Shown here: positions 15,925 through 24,169 of the stretch, one piece after another
Position numbering within the stretch: the stretch's first letter is position 1
Layout of the letters: every line of letters begins with the position of its first letter
Assembly: GCA_035063885.1 (NCBI GenBank)
Contig: JAPSFM010000046.1
Location: forward strand, 1-34,390
DNA from: CAADGY01 sp900696665
Lineage (GTDB): Bacteria; Acidobacteriota; Terriglobia; Bryobacterales; Bryobacteraceae
Direction: 5' to 3'
Length of the DNA stretch: 34,390 nt
The notes under the pieces: generated by a model
The model's database searches: none
Seen by the model: only the letters and a program-made list of their open reading frames with translations
Told to the model about the DNA's origin: nothing
Translations under genes and position numbers: made by a program

Positions 15925-17031
15925 TCATATCAGTTCCCCGCTGTTCCCATGGAACTGACCATCATGAACCTCGCGCCACATCTGGAGAGCCTGTAGCGCG
16001 AAGGCGGTTGAGACTGGATTAACGAAGGGGAGCATCCGTTCCTGTTTGCGGCCGAACCAAAACCCGCCGCACATGGAATCCTCCGGCTCCTGTAATTGGA
16101 ATGAGAAAAGCAGTTCCACTTCCTCCTCCGCACTAGCCGAATCGAGTTTCAGTACACCGAGCGCATCAGCAAACAGGCGCACCCGCAGCAGTTGGGCCCA
16201 CACGTCCGACCGTTCGAAGACCGGGCGGATTTCACGCGCCAGGCGGGCAACCTTGGCGATGCCGCGGCGCAGCGCCTCTGCGCACTCCTGACGCGGCGCT
16301 TCGGGCAGCAGGCCTTCCAGGAAATAGCAGTAGGCGTGCAGGCGATCCACGACACGTTCCCGCCCGGACACACCTGGAAGGAAATCATTCTCCTGCCGGA
16401 GTGCAATCTGCAGGGCGTGCTCGTAATAACCGGCGAAAGACGGATCTCCCGTTGCCTCGCCCAACTCCCGCCACGCCAGTGCTGCCTTGAGTTGATAACA
16501 GCCGGGATTTCGGGACCACGATTCTCCGTGTGGAACAGGAGAACCGTCCGGCAGGTTCAAAACCGGATGAATGACGTGGCCGCGCACGAAACCGGCGTGC
16601 ATGGCATGTCCAGCTTCCGCCGCGCGGTGGAGAAATTCGTTCCTGCCCGTAGCACGCCACACGGCGAGCAGGCCGCGAAGGATGATACCGGTATCGAAGA
16701 AGTACGCGAGGGGTTGCGGCGGATCGCTTTTCGAGGAGGAGTATTCGAATGGAAACTGCGACGCGGCGCTGTCCCATGCTTCACGTGTCAAAAAGCGCGC
16801 CGCCTTGAGGCTTGCGCCCAGATAGTCCGGGCAGGACGTTTTTGCTGCCAGGTAGACCAGGGCACTAACGGCGTATCCCGTAATCTCAGTCGATATGCGA
16901 GCGTTTACGCCGGTATCCGAGTGGTAGTAGCGAGCGACGCCTCCTTCCGGTTCCTGAATGCCCGAACTCAAAAACCACGCGCCTGCCAAACCAAGCGAGT
17001 CCGCAATCTGCGGCAGAATGTGTTCCGTCAA
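15925..17031 (-). CDS. putative alpha/alpha-toroid protein, glycan-related
   Basis: A 368-residue soluble protein made of repeated helix pairs with aromatic/Gly-rich turns: STEITGYAVSALVYLA, YFFDTGIILRGLLAVW, NPGCYQLKAALAWREL, HAYCYFLEGLLPEA, NPVSTAFALQALQMW. This periodicity, with conserved FDTG and GFWFG motifs, suggests an (alpha/alpha)6 toroid as in glycoside hydrolases, epimerases or terpenoid cyclases. No catalytic set could be identified. The start is uncertain: a TTG at 17031 with no good ribosome binding site, and an in-frame stop 18 bases further upstream. It sits seven bases before the GT2 gene, so a role in making or trimming the same glycan is likely but not shown. Confidence 0.7.
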   Translation of the reverse strand: MTEHILPQIADSLGLAGAWFLSSGIQEPEGGVARYYHSDTGVNARISTEITGYAVSALVYLAAKTSCPDYLGASLKAARFLTREAWDSAASQFPFEYSSSKSDPPQPLAYFFDTGIILRGLLAVWRATGRNEFLHRAAEAGHAMHAGFVRGHVIHPVLNLPDGSPVPHGESWSRNPGCYQLKAALAWRELGEATGDPSFAGYYEHALQIALRQENDFLPGVSGRERVVDRLHAYCYFLEGLLPEAPRQECAEALRRGIAKVARLAREIRPVFERSDVWAQLLRVRLFADALGVLKLDSASAEEEVELLFSFQLQEPEDSMCGGFWFGRKQERMLPFVNPVSTAFALQALQMWREVHDGQFHGNSGELI

Positions 17032-17064
17032 GGGATTAAATTGCTTATTCTAACATCGGCTGTC

Positions 17065-17092
17065 TTGAACACCATGCCGGAGCGTCTATACT
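17065..17092 (+). promoter_or_regulatory. sigma70-like promoter before the small secreted protein gene
   Basis: TTGAAC (17065-17070) and TATACT (17087-17092) are separated by 16 bases. Transcription would start near 17099, about 14 bases before the ATG and inside the purine-rich GAGGAAGGAG stretch, so only part of the ribosome binding site would be kept. The sequence fits the consensus well but the spacing to the gene is tight. Confidence 0.4.
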
Positions 17093-17112
17093 GAGGAAGG
17101 AGTGAACCGCTG

Positions 17113-17757
17113 ATGCGATTTTTAGCGGGCTTGCTGCTGGTATCCGGGGTTGTCGCTCAGGATGGGGCGCCGGCGGGGATTGTGAAAGGCGAACTGATCG
17201 AATGGCGAGGGTCCGACACAAGGGGAGAGATCAGCCTGCGAACACCCGATCACCGGGTCTACTGGTGTTCCTTCGACGAAAAAACCTACTTTGAGCGGGA
17301 CGGTAGACGTACGCTCATTTCAAAGGCCGCCGCCCGTGAAAAGATCGAACTTCTCTCCGACCACGGCCCGCCGCCATCCGGATGCTACGCCCGCCTGATA
17401 CGCGTGACGGAGGAAAAGCATGTGCCTCCGGCGTACAAAATACGAACGATGCTGCGCCCGGAACGCCGGCCATGGCAAACCGATACGCTGTTTCCGAGGG
17501 GCAACCTGACTTTCGCGGGCGTTGTCCTGTGGGTCCGGCCGGGACTGTTTGCCGTGCGCATGAATGGTGGTGAGCAGAAGAAATTCGTTCTCCGCGAGGA
17601 CACGCGGTACGCGGCAGACGGGCAGACCGTGAATGCTTCCCTGCTCAAACCAAACACTCGCGTCTTCATCCGTGCCGGGAAGAACCTGGACGATCAACTG
17701 GAGGCCTTCCATATCGTGTGGGGCCGGATCCTGCTGCCCGGCGGCGGCGGACATTGA
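17113..17757 (+). CDS. small secreted protein of unknown function
   Basis: A 214-residue protein with a short signal peptide (MRFLAGLLLVSGVVAQDG, likely cut after VVA) and a beta-rich body. Recurring strand motifs such as GEISLRTPDHRVYWCSFDEKTYFERDGRR and GLFAVRMNGGEQKKFVLREDTRYAADG resemble DUF5666-type small beta-barrels found in exported acidobacterial proteins, but the match is loose. A ribosome binding site GGAAGGAG precedes the ATG by about ten bases, and a good promoter lies just upstream. The stop is 15 bases before the FAD oxidoreductase gene, so they are probably co-transcribed. Confidence 0.72.
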   Translation: MRFLAGLLLVSGVVAQDGAPAGIVKGELIEWRGSDTRGEISLRTPDHRVYWCSFDEKTYFERDGRRTLISKAAAREKIELLSDHGPPPSGCYARLIRVTEEKHVPPAYKIRTMLRPERRPWQTDTLFPRGNLTFAGVVLWVRPGLFAVRMNGGEQKKFVLREDTRYAADGQTVNASLLKPNTRVFIRAGKNLDDQLEAFHIVWGRILLPGGGGH

Positions 17758-17772
17758 GCTTTCCGACCCGCG

Positions 17773-18999
17773 ATGACCTACGATGCGATCATAATCGGGA
17801 GCCGCGTGGCCGGTGCAGCGACGGCCATGCTTCTGGCCCGTGGCGGGTATCGCATCCTGGTGGTCGATCGCACAAGATTTCCCAGTGACACAATTTCCAC
17901 ACACATCGTGTGGCAGCCCGGTGTCGCCCGTCTCATCGGCTGGGGTCTCGGCGAACAGTTGATCGCTTTGGAGGCTCCTCCCATTAGCACCATCGAATTC
18001 GATCTAGGTCCGTTCTCACTCGCAGGAGTGCCGCCTCCCTCCGGACCTGCCGAAAACGCGTATGCTCCCCGCCGTACGCTGCTCGACAGTATGCTCGCCA
18101 ATGCCGCCGCCACTGCCGGCGCCGATATCCGCGATGGTTTCACGGTTGACGGGATTATCTTCGACGGCGATCGTGTTGCCGGGATTCGCGGGCATGGCGA
18201 GTCCGGTGTAGTCCTCATCGAGCACGCGAACATCGTTATTGGAGCCGACGGCGTGCATTCGATTCTGGCGCGCACGATCGGAGCGCACGAGTACAACGTG
18301 CATCCACCGCTGACCTGCTGGTATTACTCGTATTGGAGTGGAGTGCGGAACGATCGCATTCGGTTCTTTTCCCGGGAGGGGAGAGCCTTCGGCTGTATTC
18401 CGACGAACGGCGGTCTGGTTTGTATTCCAGTCATATGGCCACACGATCGTTTCGCCGAGGTGAAACGCGACATCGAGCGCCACTATCTCTCTTCGCTCGA
18501 TTTGGCTCCGGATTTCAAGAAGGAAGTTTTGGCAGGCAAGCGCGAAGAACGTTTCTACGGGACTGCCCACATTCCCAACTATTTCCGGTCACCGTACGGG
18601 CGCGGCTGGGCGCTGGTCGGAGACGCCGGGTATCATAAAGATCCGATACTTGCGCAAGGAATCAGCGATGCGTTTCGCGATGCATCGCTGTTGGCCACAG
18701 CGCTGGACGATGTCTTCTCAGGGCGGAGCCTTTGGGGTCCGGCGCTGGGCGGTTATGAAGCGGCGAGGAACTCCGCAGTTGCGGCAACGTATGAAATGAA
18801 CACACAATTCGCAGCACTGGCTCCTCCAGCGCCTGATATGCGGGCGCTTATGGCGGCTTTGCGGGGGAACCAGCGGGACACGAATCAATTTATTGGCACG
18901 ATAACAGGAACCTTTCCGGTAGCGGAATTCTTTGCGCCGGAAAACGTACAGCGCATTCTCACCAAGAGAACACAGAAATCACAACCCGGCGCGGCTTAG
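17773..18999 (+). CDS. FAD-dependent oxidoreductase (PHBH/geranylgeranyl-reductase-like)
   Basis: A 408-residue flavoprotein of the group A monooxygenase/geranylgeranyl reductase superfamily. The dinucleotide-binding start reads DAIIIGSRVAGAATAMLLARGGYRILVVDR (4-33); GSRVAG is the subfamily form of GxGxxG. An R-rich PRRTLLDSML segment contacts FAD in relatives, and IVIGADGVHSILAR is the DG motif (about 156-169). WALVGDAGYHKDPILAQGISDAFRDA (about 279-304) is the GD motif binding the ribityl chain. The substrate is unknown; relatives hydroxylate, halogenate or reduce polyprenoids and aromatics. It has no visible ribosome binding site and follows the secreted protein by 15 bases, hinting at coupling. 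It is convergent with the DinB-like gene. Confidence 0.88.
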   Translation: MTYDAIIIGSRVAGAATAMLLARGGYRILVVDRTRFPSDTISTHIVWQPGVARLIGWGLGEQLIALEAPPISTIEFDLGPFSLAGVPPPSGPAENAYAPRRTLLDSMLANAAATAGADIRDGFTVDGIIFDGDRVAGIRGHGESGVVLIEHANIVIGADGVHSILARTIGAHEYNVHPPLTCWYYSYWSGVRNDRIRFFSREGRAFGCIPTNGGLVCIPVIWPHDRFAEVKRDIERHYLSSLDLAPDFKKEVLAGKREERFYGTAHIPNYFRSPYGRGWALVGDAGYHKDPILAQGISDAFRDASLLATALDDVFSGRSLWGPALGGYEAARNSAVAATYEMNTQFAALAPPAPDMRALMAALRGNQRDTNQFIGTITGTFPVAEFFAPENVQRILTKRTQKSQPGAA

Positions 19000-19007
19000 G
19001 TTCGGGG

Positions 19008-19523
19008 TCAGGGGACTTCCTCTTTGTGGGCCGGTTTTGCCAGATGGCGATAGAAGCCCAGATCCGAACCCGTCAACATCTTGGTGGCGAAGATAATCTG
19101 GCCCGTATGGTGGGCAAAATGTTCCACCGCGTGGTATATGGCTTCGAGCACCGTCATATCGTAATTCTGGATCTTCGTTCGCTCAAGCAATCTTGCGGCC
19201 GGAATTGCGTCGATGATCGACGCGGCTTCCGAGACGGCGCCGGCCAGCCTCGCGGATAACTCGGCGCGGCTCATGCCGCCGCGCGTATCAAACTCGCGGT
19301 CACGCTCGCGGATATCGTCCAAGCCGCCGGCTCCATATCCTATCCACTGGCGCACATTGCCGCACAAGTGCAGAACGAGGTTTCCGACCGCATTCTCCGC
19401 GTCCGAACCGCGTGCCCAGATCTGTGAGTCGTCCAGCTTTCCAAGGCACTGTTCGATCCTGCCGGCCAATTGCCTCAGTTTGCCGGACGAGAAGGCGATG
19501 AACAATTCAGCGTGTGCCGGCAT
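19008..19523 (-). CDS. DinB-like (DUF1572/YfiT-type) four-helix protein
   Basis: A 171-residue four-helix bundle protein of the DinB/YfiT superfamily, whose members bind a metal through three His residues and include thiol transferases. H66 in NLVLHLCGNVRQWIGYGAGG, H135/H139 in AIYHAVEHFAHHTGQI and neighbouring H142/H143 form the likely metal site. Residues 5-30 (AELFIAFSSGKLRQLAGRIEQCL) are helix 1. The start at 19523 is chosen because it lies two bases after the stop of the DUF1501 gene; the open frame runs further upstream but into that gene. The gene is last in a long minus-strand transcription unit. A stand-alone bacillithiol-type role is unproven. Confidence 0.85.
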   Translation of the reverse strand: MPAHAELFIAFSSGKLRQLAGRIEQCLGKLDDSQIWARGSDAENAVGNLVLHLCGNVRQWIGYGAGGLDDIRERDREFDTRGGMSRAELSARLAGAVSEAASIIDAIPAARLLERTKIQNYDMTVLEAIYHAVEHFAHHTGQIIFATKMLTGSDLGFYRHLAKPAHKEEVP

Positions 19524-19525
19524 TG

Positions 19526-20950
19526 TCAAACGATTTCCTGTATCACGTGTCCGTGCACTTCCGTCAGGCGCTCCTTGCGGCCCAGGTGCATATAGCTGAG
19601 TGCATCCTGATTGAGGCCGAGTTGATGGAGGATGGTGGTGTGCACGTCGCGGAAATGATAAGGCTTCTCGACGGCGTGCAGTCCGATTTCGTCGGTGGCG
19701 CCAACCACCTGGCCGCCTTTGATACCACCACCTGCCAGCCACATGCTGAACCCCAGATTATGATGATCGCGCCCTTGGCCGCCTTCGGCTTCGGGCGAAC
19801 GGCCGAACTCGCCACCCCACATCACGAGAGTGGAGTCGAGGAGGCCCCTGCGCTTCAAGTCCTTTATCAGCGCGCCGCAGGGTTGATCGCTCTGCGCGGC
19901 CATACGCAGATGGTTCTCTTCGATATCCTGGTGCGCGTCCCACTGCAGATTCCCGGGTCCACCTCCCGAGACCACGCACACGAAACGCACTCCACGCTCC
20001 ACCAGCCGCCGGGCTAGCAGGCACCTGCGCCCGTAATCGTCCGTAGTTTGCCGGCCGATGCCGTACAGCTCGAGCGTCTCTTGCGACTCCGTCGACAAGT
20101 CGAATATTGCGGGAGCCTCCGTCTGCATCTTGAATGCGAGATCGTAGGCGTTGATGCGCGCTTCGAACTCTTCGTCGCCAGGCTGCATGATCGCCTCATT
20201 GAGTCTCCGGAGCAGGGACAGAGTTTTCTTCCTGTCTTCGAGAGCGACTCCCGCGGGAAGATCGAGGTTCAGCACCGGCCTCCGGCCCGGACGGAACATG
20301 CTGGGTTGATAGATCGCCGGCAGGAAACCGTTGCCGTACATGGGCTGCCCGGCTTCAAGCGCGCCTTTGGGGTCCGGCAGAACCACATATGCGGGCAGAG
20401 ATTCGGCTTCCGTGCCCAACCCATAAATCACCCACGAGCCCATGCTCGGGAAACCCGGAATCACCCTGCCCGTCATCAACTGGTACTGAGCGGCGGAGTG
20501 CACCACCATATCGCCATGGCAGGAACGGATCACCGCGAGATCGTCCACGCATTCAGCGATATGCGGCAGGAGGTCTGAAACATCGATCCCACTGGCGCCA
20601 TGTTTCTGGAACGTCCGCTTCGTTCCCATCAATACGGCGTTTTTGCTGATGAACTGATACTTCGCTTCTCCGAAAGCGGCGGGCCGCTTCTGGCCGTCCA
20701 GTTTGTTGAGCAGGGGTTTGGGATCGAATGTTTCCAGGTGGCTGGGGCCGCCCGCCATAAAGAGAAAGATGACCGATTTCGCTTTTGCGGTATCGGGCGT
20801 ATGCGGCGGTTTCGGCGCGAGAGGATTTCTTACCGCGGCACGTGCGTCCTCGCGCGCCAGCATGCTCGCGAAAGCGAGAGTCCCGAATCCGCAAAAAGCA
20901 TCACAGAGAAATTCGCGGCGGTTGCGAGTGAAGCGAAAGTGTTCGGGCAT
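19526..20950 (-). CDS. DUF1501 exported protein (alkaline phosphatase-like fold)
   Basis: A 474-residue DUF1501 protein. The N terminus carries a Tat-type signal (TRNRREFL at 8-15, then a short hydrophobic stretch), so export in folded form is likely. The core begins KSVIFLFMAGGPSHLETFDPKP, and the C-terminal half has LVMWGGEFGRSPE and GRDHHNLGFSMWLAGGG with the Asp/His residues that bind metal in alkaline phosphatase/sulfatase relatives. The family nearly always sits next to DUF1549/DUF1553 genes, as here (two-base gap), especially in Planctomycetota and Acidobacteriota. Its biochemical role is not established, but polysaccharide or sulfate-ester degradation is often inferred. Confidence 0.92.
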   Translation of the reverse strand: MPEHFRFTRNRREFLCDAFCGFGTLAFASMLAREDARAAVRNPLAPKPPHTPDTAKAKSVIFLFMAGGPSHLETFDPKPLLNKLDGQKRPAAFGEAKYQFISKNAVLMGTKRTFQKHGASGIDVSDLLPHIAECVDDLAVIRSCHGDMVVHSAAQYQLMTGRVIPGFPSMGSWVIYGLGTEAESLPAYVVLPDPKGALEAGQPMYGNGFLPAIYQPSMFRPGRRPVLNLDLPAGVALEDRKKTLSLLRRLNEAIMQPGDEEFEARINAYDLAFKMQTEAPAIFDLSTESQETLELYGIGRQTTDDYGRRCLLARRLVERGVRFVCVVSGGGPGNLQWDAHQDIEENHLRMAAQSDQPCGALIKDLKRRGLLDSTLVMWGGEFGRSPEAEGGQGRDHHNLGFSMWLAGGGIKGGQVVGATDEIGLHAVEKPYHFRDVHTTILHQLGLNQDALSYMHLGRKERLTEVHGHVIQEIV

Positions 20951-20952
20951 GG

Positions 20953-22953
20953 CTAATTCACGTAGAGGAACTCGTTCAGGTTCAGGACGGCCAGTGTAAA
21001 CTCCCGCAGTGGCGCTCCTCGCAGAAAGGAAACGGCGAGCTGCGATTCCTGTTTCGATGGCGAACGGCCAACAGCAAGGCGATAGGCAAGCTCCACCTGC
21101 CGTACGCGGGACGGCCCGGCTTCCTTGCGTAGCCTCGCAGCAAATGCTTCAGCCATTTCGTTTGCCGTCTGGCCGTTGAGCAGTTCGAGGGCTTGCGGAG
21201 GATGGGTGCTCGATTCGCGGCGGGGGCAACTGATCTGCAAGTCAGGCGCATCGAATACTTCCATGAACGGAAGCCGCAGGTTGCGTTTCGCGATGAGGTA
21301 TATGCTGCGGCGGTGATGCTCTTCGATGTCCGGCGCCACCGCCCATTGCGAGGGTTTATAGAGCAGATCGATCAATTCCTGATCAACCGGCGGCATAACA
21401 CCGGGGCCGCCTTGCTTTAGGTTCAGGCGGCCCGCCACAGCGAGCATCGCATCGCGAATCTCTTCCGCCTCCAGACGCCGCCGGCTGTATTTCCATAGCA
21501 GCTTGTTGTCCGGATCTTTCCCGCGGGCGGCTTTTCCGATCGGCGAGTGTGAACTTTGCCGGTAAGCACTGCTGAGCAGAATTGTGCGATGCAGCGGCTT
21601 CACGCGCCAGCCGCTTTCCACAAACCGATTGGCGAGCCAGTCAAGCAATTCACGATGGCTGGGCATTCCTCCCATGCGTCCAAAATCGTTGGGCATGGCG
21701 GCAATGCCGCGTCCGAAGTGACCTAGCCAGATCCGGTTCACCATTACACGGGCCGTGAGCGGGTTTTCGGGTGAGGTAATCCATTCGGCCAGCCTGGTTC
21801 GCGGGTTCTCAGGAACAGCCGTGTATTCCGGCGCACCCTCTTCGAGCAATACTCCAAGAGGCCGCATGCCCACCCGCGCACCGGGGCGCAGGTGATCGCC
21901 GCGAGAGAGAAGATGGACCGGAGTAACTCGGGCGGGATCGTTGCTCACGCTGAAGATGGCGGGAAGCGGCTCGGGAGCGCGTGCCTCCATGTCTTTTATC
22001 CGCCGCTCGATCTCTTCTTTGGCTGCGCCTTCCAGGCCCTTCATCGATTGGCGGAGCTTCTTCAACTGCTCTTCGAACGCGCCGGACTTCTTTTTCCATT
22101 CGGCCTGTTCGGCTTCCGATGCCAGGCTCACCTCTCTTTCGTGCGTGGCGGCAAAGTAGGCCTGGATGCGGTAATAGTCGGCCTGGCGGATGGGGTCGAA
22201 CTTGTGGTCGTGACAGCGGGCGCATCCGAGAGTGACGCCGAGCAGCACTGACCCGACGGCGTTCGTCATCTCCGTCAGTACTTCATTCCGGCTGCTGGCC
22301 ACTTCCTGGTTCCCGGCGTTTTTACGCAAGGGACCCAACCGCTGAAAACCGGCCGCGATCTCGAATTCCTGGCTGCCGGGGCGAAGTTCGTCCCCCGCCA
22401 GTTGCTCTTTGACGAAACGGTTGTAGGGCTTGTCTTCGTTGAAAGAGCGAATGACGTAATCCCTGTATCGCCATGCACCGTTCCGGTGTGTGTCGTACTC
22501 GAAGCCGTCCGTTTCGGCATAACGAACCACATCCAGCCACCGTTGCCCCCAACGCTCACCGTAATGGGGGCTGGCGAGGAGCCGGTCCACCACTCTTTCC
22601 CAGGCGCCGGGACGTTTATCCGAGACGAAGCTGTCCACTTCGGCGGGAGTAGGAGGGATTCCGATCAGGTCGAAATAGACTCGCCGGATCAGTATTCGGC
22701 GCGTGGCCGGTGGTGCAGGCTCCAAGCCTTCTTTGCGGAGTTTCTCCAACAGGAAAGCATCAATCGGCGTCTTCACCCAGGCTTTCCCGGCGGCGTCGGA
22801 AAAAACGGGCACCTCGGGGTTTCTACGCTTCTGGAACGCCCAGTGGCGGCGCTCGGCGGCCGTGTAAGAGCCAAGCGGCGCATATTCATCGGACGCAGAA
22901 AGCGGGTAAACGGCCGCTGCGCACAACAGAAGCAAGGCTCTCGACGTGAGCAT
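20953..22953 (-). CDS. DUF1549/DUF1553 secreted protein, no PSCyt1 cytochrome domain
   Basis: A 666-residue secreted protein: signal peptide 1-20, then DUF1549 (about 60-265) with PIDAFLLEKL, RRVYFDLIGIPPTP and SPHYGERWGQRWLDVVRYAE, a CxxCH-containing segment C244-ARCHDHKFDPI, a coiled region (KKKSGAFEEQLKKL), and DUF1553 (about 400-640) with ENPLTARVMVNRIWLGHFG and SSAYRQSS. Many planctomycete relatives carry an N-terminal cytochrome c domain (PSCyt1); here it is missing and DUF1549 follows the signal peptide almost directly. The CxxCH could bind haem but is conserved in this DUF as such. Translationally coupled to the DUF1501 gene. Confidence 0.92.
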   Translation of the reverse strand: MLTSRALLLLCAAAVYPLSASDEYAPLGSYTAAERRHWAFQKRRNPEVPVFSDAAGKAWVKTPIDAFLLEKLRKEGLEPAPPATRRILIRRVYFDLIGIPPTPAEVDSFVSDKRPGAWERVVDRLLASPHYGERWGQRWLDVVRYAETDGFEYDTHRNGAWRYRDYVIRSFNEDKPYNRFVKEQLAGDELRPGSQEFEIAAGFQRLGPLRKNAGNQEVASSRNEVLTEMTNAVGSVLLGVTLGCARCHDHKFDPIRQADYYRIQAYFAATHEREVSLASEAEQAEWKKKSGAFEEQLKKLRQSMKGLEGAAKEEIERRIKDMEARAPEPLPAIFSVSNDPARVTPVHLLSRGDHLRPGARVGMRPLGVLLEEGAPEYTAVPENPRTRLAEWITSPENPLTARVMVNRIWLGHFGRGIAAMPNDFGRMGGMPSHRELLDWLANRFVESGWRVKPLHRTILLSSAYRQSSHSPIGKAARGKDPDNKLLWKYSRRRLEAEEIRDAMLAVAGRLNLKQGGPGVMPPVDQELIDLLYKPSQWAVAPDIEEHHRRSIYLIAKRNLRLPFMEVFDAPDLQISCPRRESSTHPPQALELLNGQTANEMAEAFAARLRKEAGPSRVRQVELAYRLAVGRSPSKQESQLAVSFLRGAPLREFTLAVLNLNEFLYVN

Positions 22954-22973
22954 CCCAGTTGGGATGTATTATA
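22951..22973 (-). promoter_or_regulatory. TATAAT box and palindrome spanning the DUF1549 start codon
   Basis: On the minus strand TATAAT (22968-22973) is followed by ACATCCCAACTGGGATG, where CATCCCA and TGGGATG (22951-22966) are perfect 7-base arms with a 2-base centre, and the last ATG is the start codon. No -35 hexamer or Shine-Dalgarno is visible. The palindrome could be an operator over the promoter/start. A hairpin with a 2-base loop would be weak as RNA, which favours a protein-binding site. Confidence 0.45.
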
Positions 22974-22999
22974 TAGCATCGCCTGCCCGCGCGCGCGGC

Positions 23000-24169
23000 T
23001 CAGATTCGGACCAGTTCGTCCTGCGATTCGCCCGTTACGATGGCCTCGCCGTCGCCCACGAACACGTTTACTTCGGACCGGACGCCGAACTCGGGAAGAT
23101 AGATGCCAGGTTCAATGGAAAAACACGTCCACGGAATGATGCGCCGCTCGTCGTGGGTTTCGAGGTTATCCATGTTGGCGCCGGTTCCGTGGACATCCAT
23201 CCCAATGGAATGCCCCGTGCGATGAAAGAAGTATTCGGCGTAACCCTTTTCCCGGATAAATCCGCGGGCGGCATCGTCCACTTCGAATCCGCGCAGCGGC
23301 TGCCTGGTTTGGACGGCACGCTGCACGGTTTCGACAGCCCGCAAGCGTGCCTGGCGGACGATATCGAAGATCTCGCGCATCTTTTCAGGCGGTTCGGACC
23401 CGCAGTACCCCGTCCAGGTGATGTCGTAGTAAACGCTGCCCGGCGTGTCCAGCCTGGCCCACATGTCCAGAAGCACAAAGTCCCCAGAGCGGATTTCCTC
23501 GGGCGCGTCCGCCGTGGGTTCGTAATGCGGGTTGGAACAGTTCGCATTGACGGCGACGATGGGACCGTGATCCGTCACAAGACCGTTGGCGGCGAATTCC
23601 CGCAGGATGAATTGCCTGATATCCCATTCGGTGACACGGCTGTTGGAGCGGATTTGTTCACCGATTCGCTGAAACGCTGCGGCGCGAATCCGGTCGACAC
23701 GTTGCCCGGCCTCGAGATGCGATTCCAGTTGATTGCTGTTCCAGCGCGCTTCGAAGCGCTGAACCAGGTCGGCGGACGTAACCACCTCCACCCCGGCTGC
23801 GCGCACCAGTTCAAGCGTGCCGCCATCCACCAGCGATACGTAAGGTACGGCGCAACCGGGAGAGTACTGCATGGCAACGCGGCGGCAGCCTTCCAGTAGA
23901 TACGTCAATCCCGCGGCCTGTTGTTGCCAGCTCGCATAGGGCCGTTTCCCGCCCGGAAGACTGTCGAGCATCGAGCTTTCGATCCGGTGCACCAGGCCGC
24001 GCGGCTTGCCATTCGCGGGGATCAGGTAATACCAGCGGCGCGTGACGTGGCGAACCGGCGTGAATTCCAGGATCCGATAAGCCAGTTCGTCCCGCTGGTG
24101 ATGATCGAAGAACAGCCAGCCGTCAATCTGTTCCTGCCGCAACGCCTCTTGGATTTCAGTGAGTCTCAT
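23000..24169 (-). CDS. M24 family metallopeptidase (Xaa-Pro aminopeptidase-like)
   Basis: A 389-residue cytoplasmic peptidase with the two-domain plan of prolidases and aminopeptidase P: a creatinase-like N domain (1-150) and a pita-bread catalytic domain. Likely metal ligands are D235 (LLDMW), D249 (YYDITWTG), H320 (HRTGHSIGMDVHG), E353 (SIEPGIY) and E366 (RSEVNVF), so all five positions appear kept, though the first two Asp are 14 apart rather than the usual 11. It should cleave an N-terminal Xaa-Pro bond or a related dipeptide. Its ATG lies 14 bases inside the symporter gene, giving tight coupling to a transporter that could import the product or substrate. Confidence 0.9.
   Translation of the reverse strand: MRLTEIQEALRQEQIDGWLFFDHHQRDELAYRILEFTPVRHVTRRWYYLIPANGKPRGLVHRIESSMLDSLPGGKRPYASWQQQAAGLTYLLEGCRRVAMQYSPGCAVPYVSLVDGGTLELVRAAGVEVVTSADLVQRFEARWNSNQLESHLEAGQRVDRIRAAAFQRIGEQIRSNSRVTEWDIRQFILREFAANGLVTDHGPIVAVNANCSNPHYEPTADAPEEIRSGDFVLLDMWARLDTPGSVYYDITWTGYCGSEPPEKMREIFDIVRQARLRAVETVQRAVQTRQPLRGFEVDDAARGFIREKGYAEYFFHRTGHSIGMDVHGTGANMDNLETHDERRIIPWTCFSIEPGIYLPEFGVRSEVNVFVGDGEAIVTGESQDELVRI

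Noticed and set aside
20953..22953. Calling the CxxCH in the DUF1549 protein a cytochrome c domain
   Set aside because: The motif is a conserved part of DUF1549 itself, and the separate PSCyt1 domain is absent.
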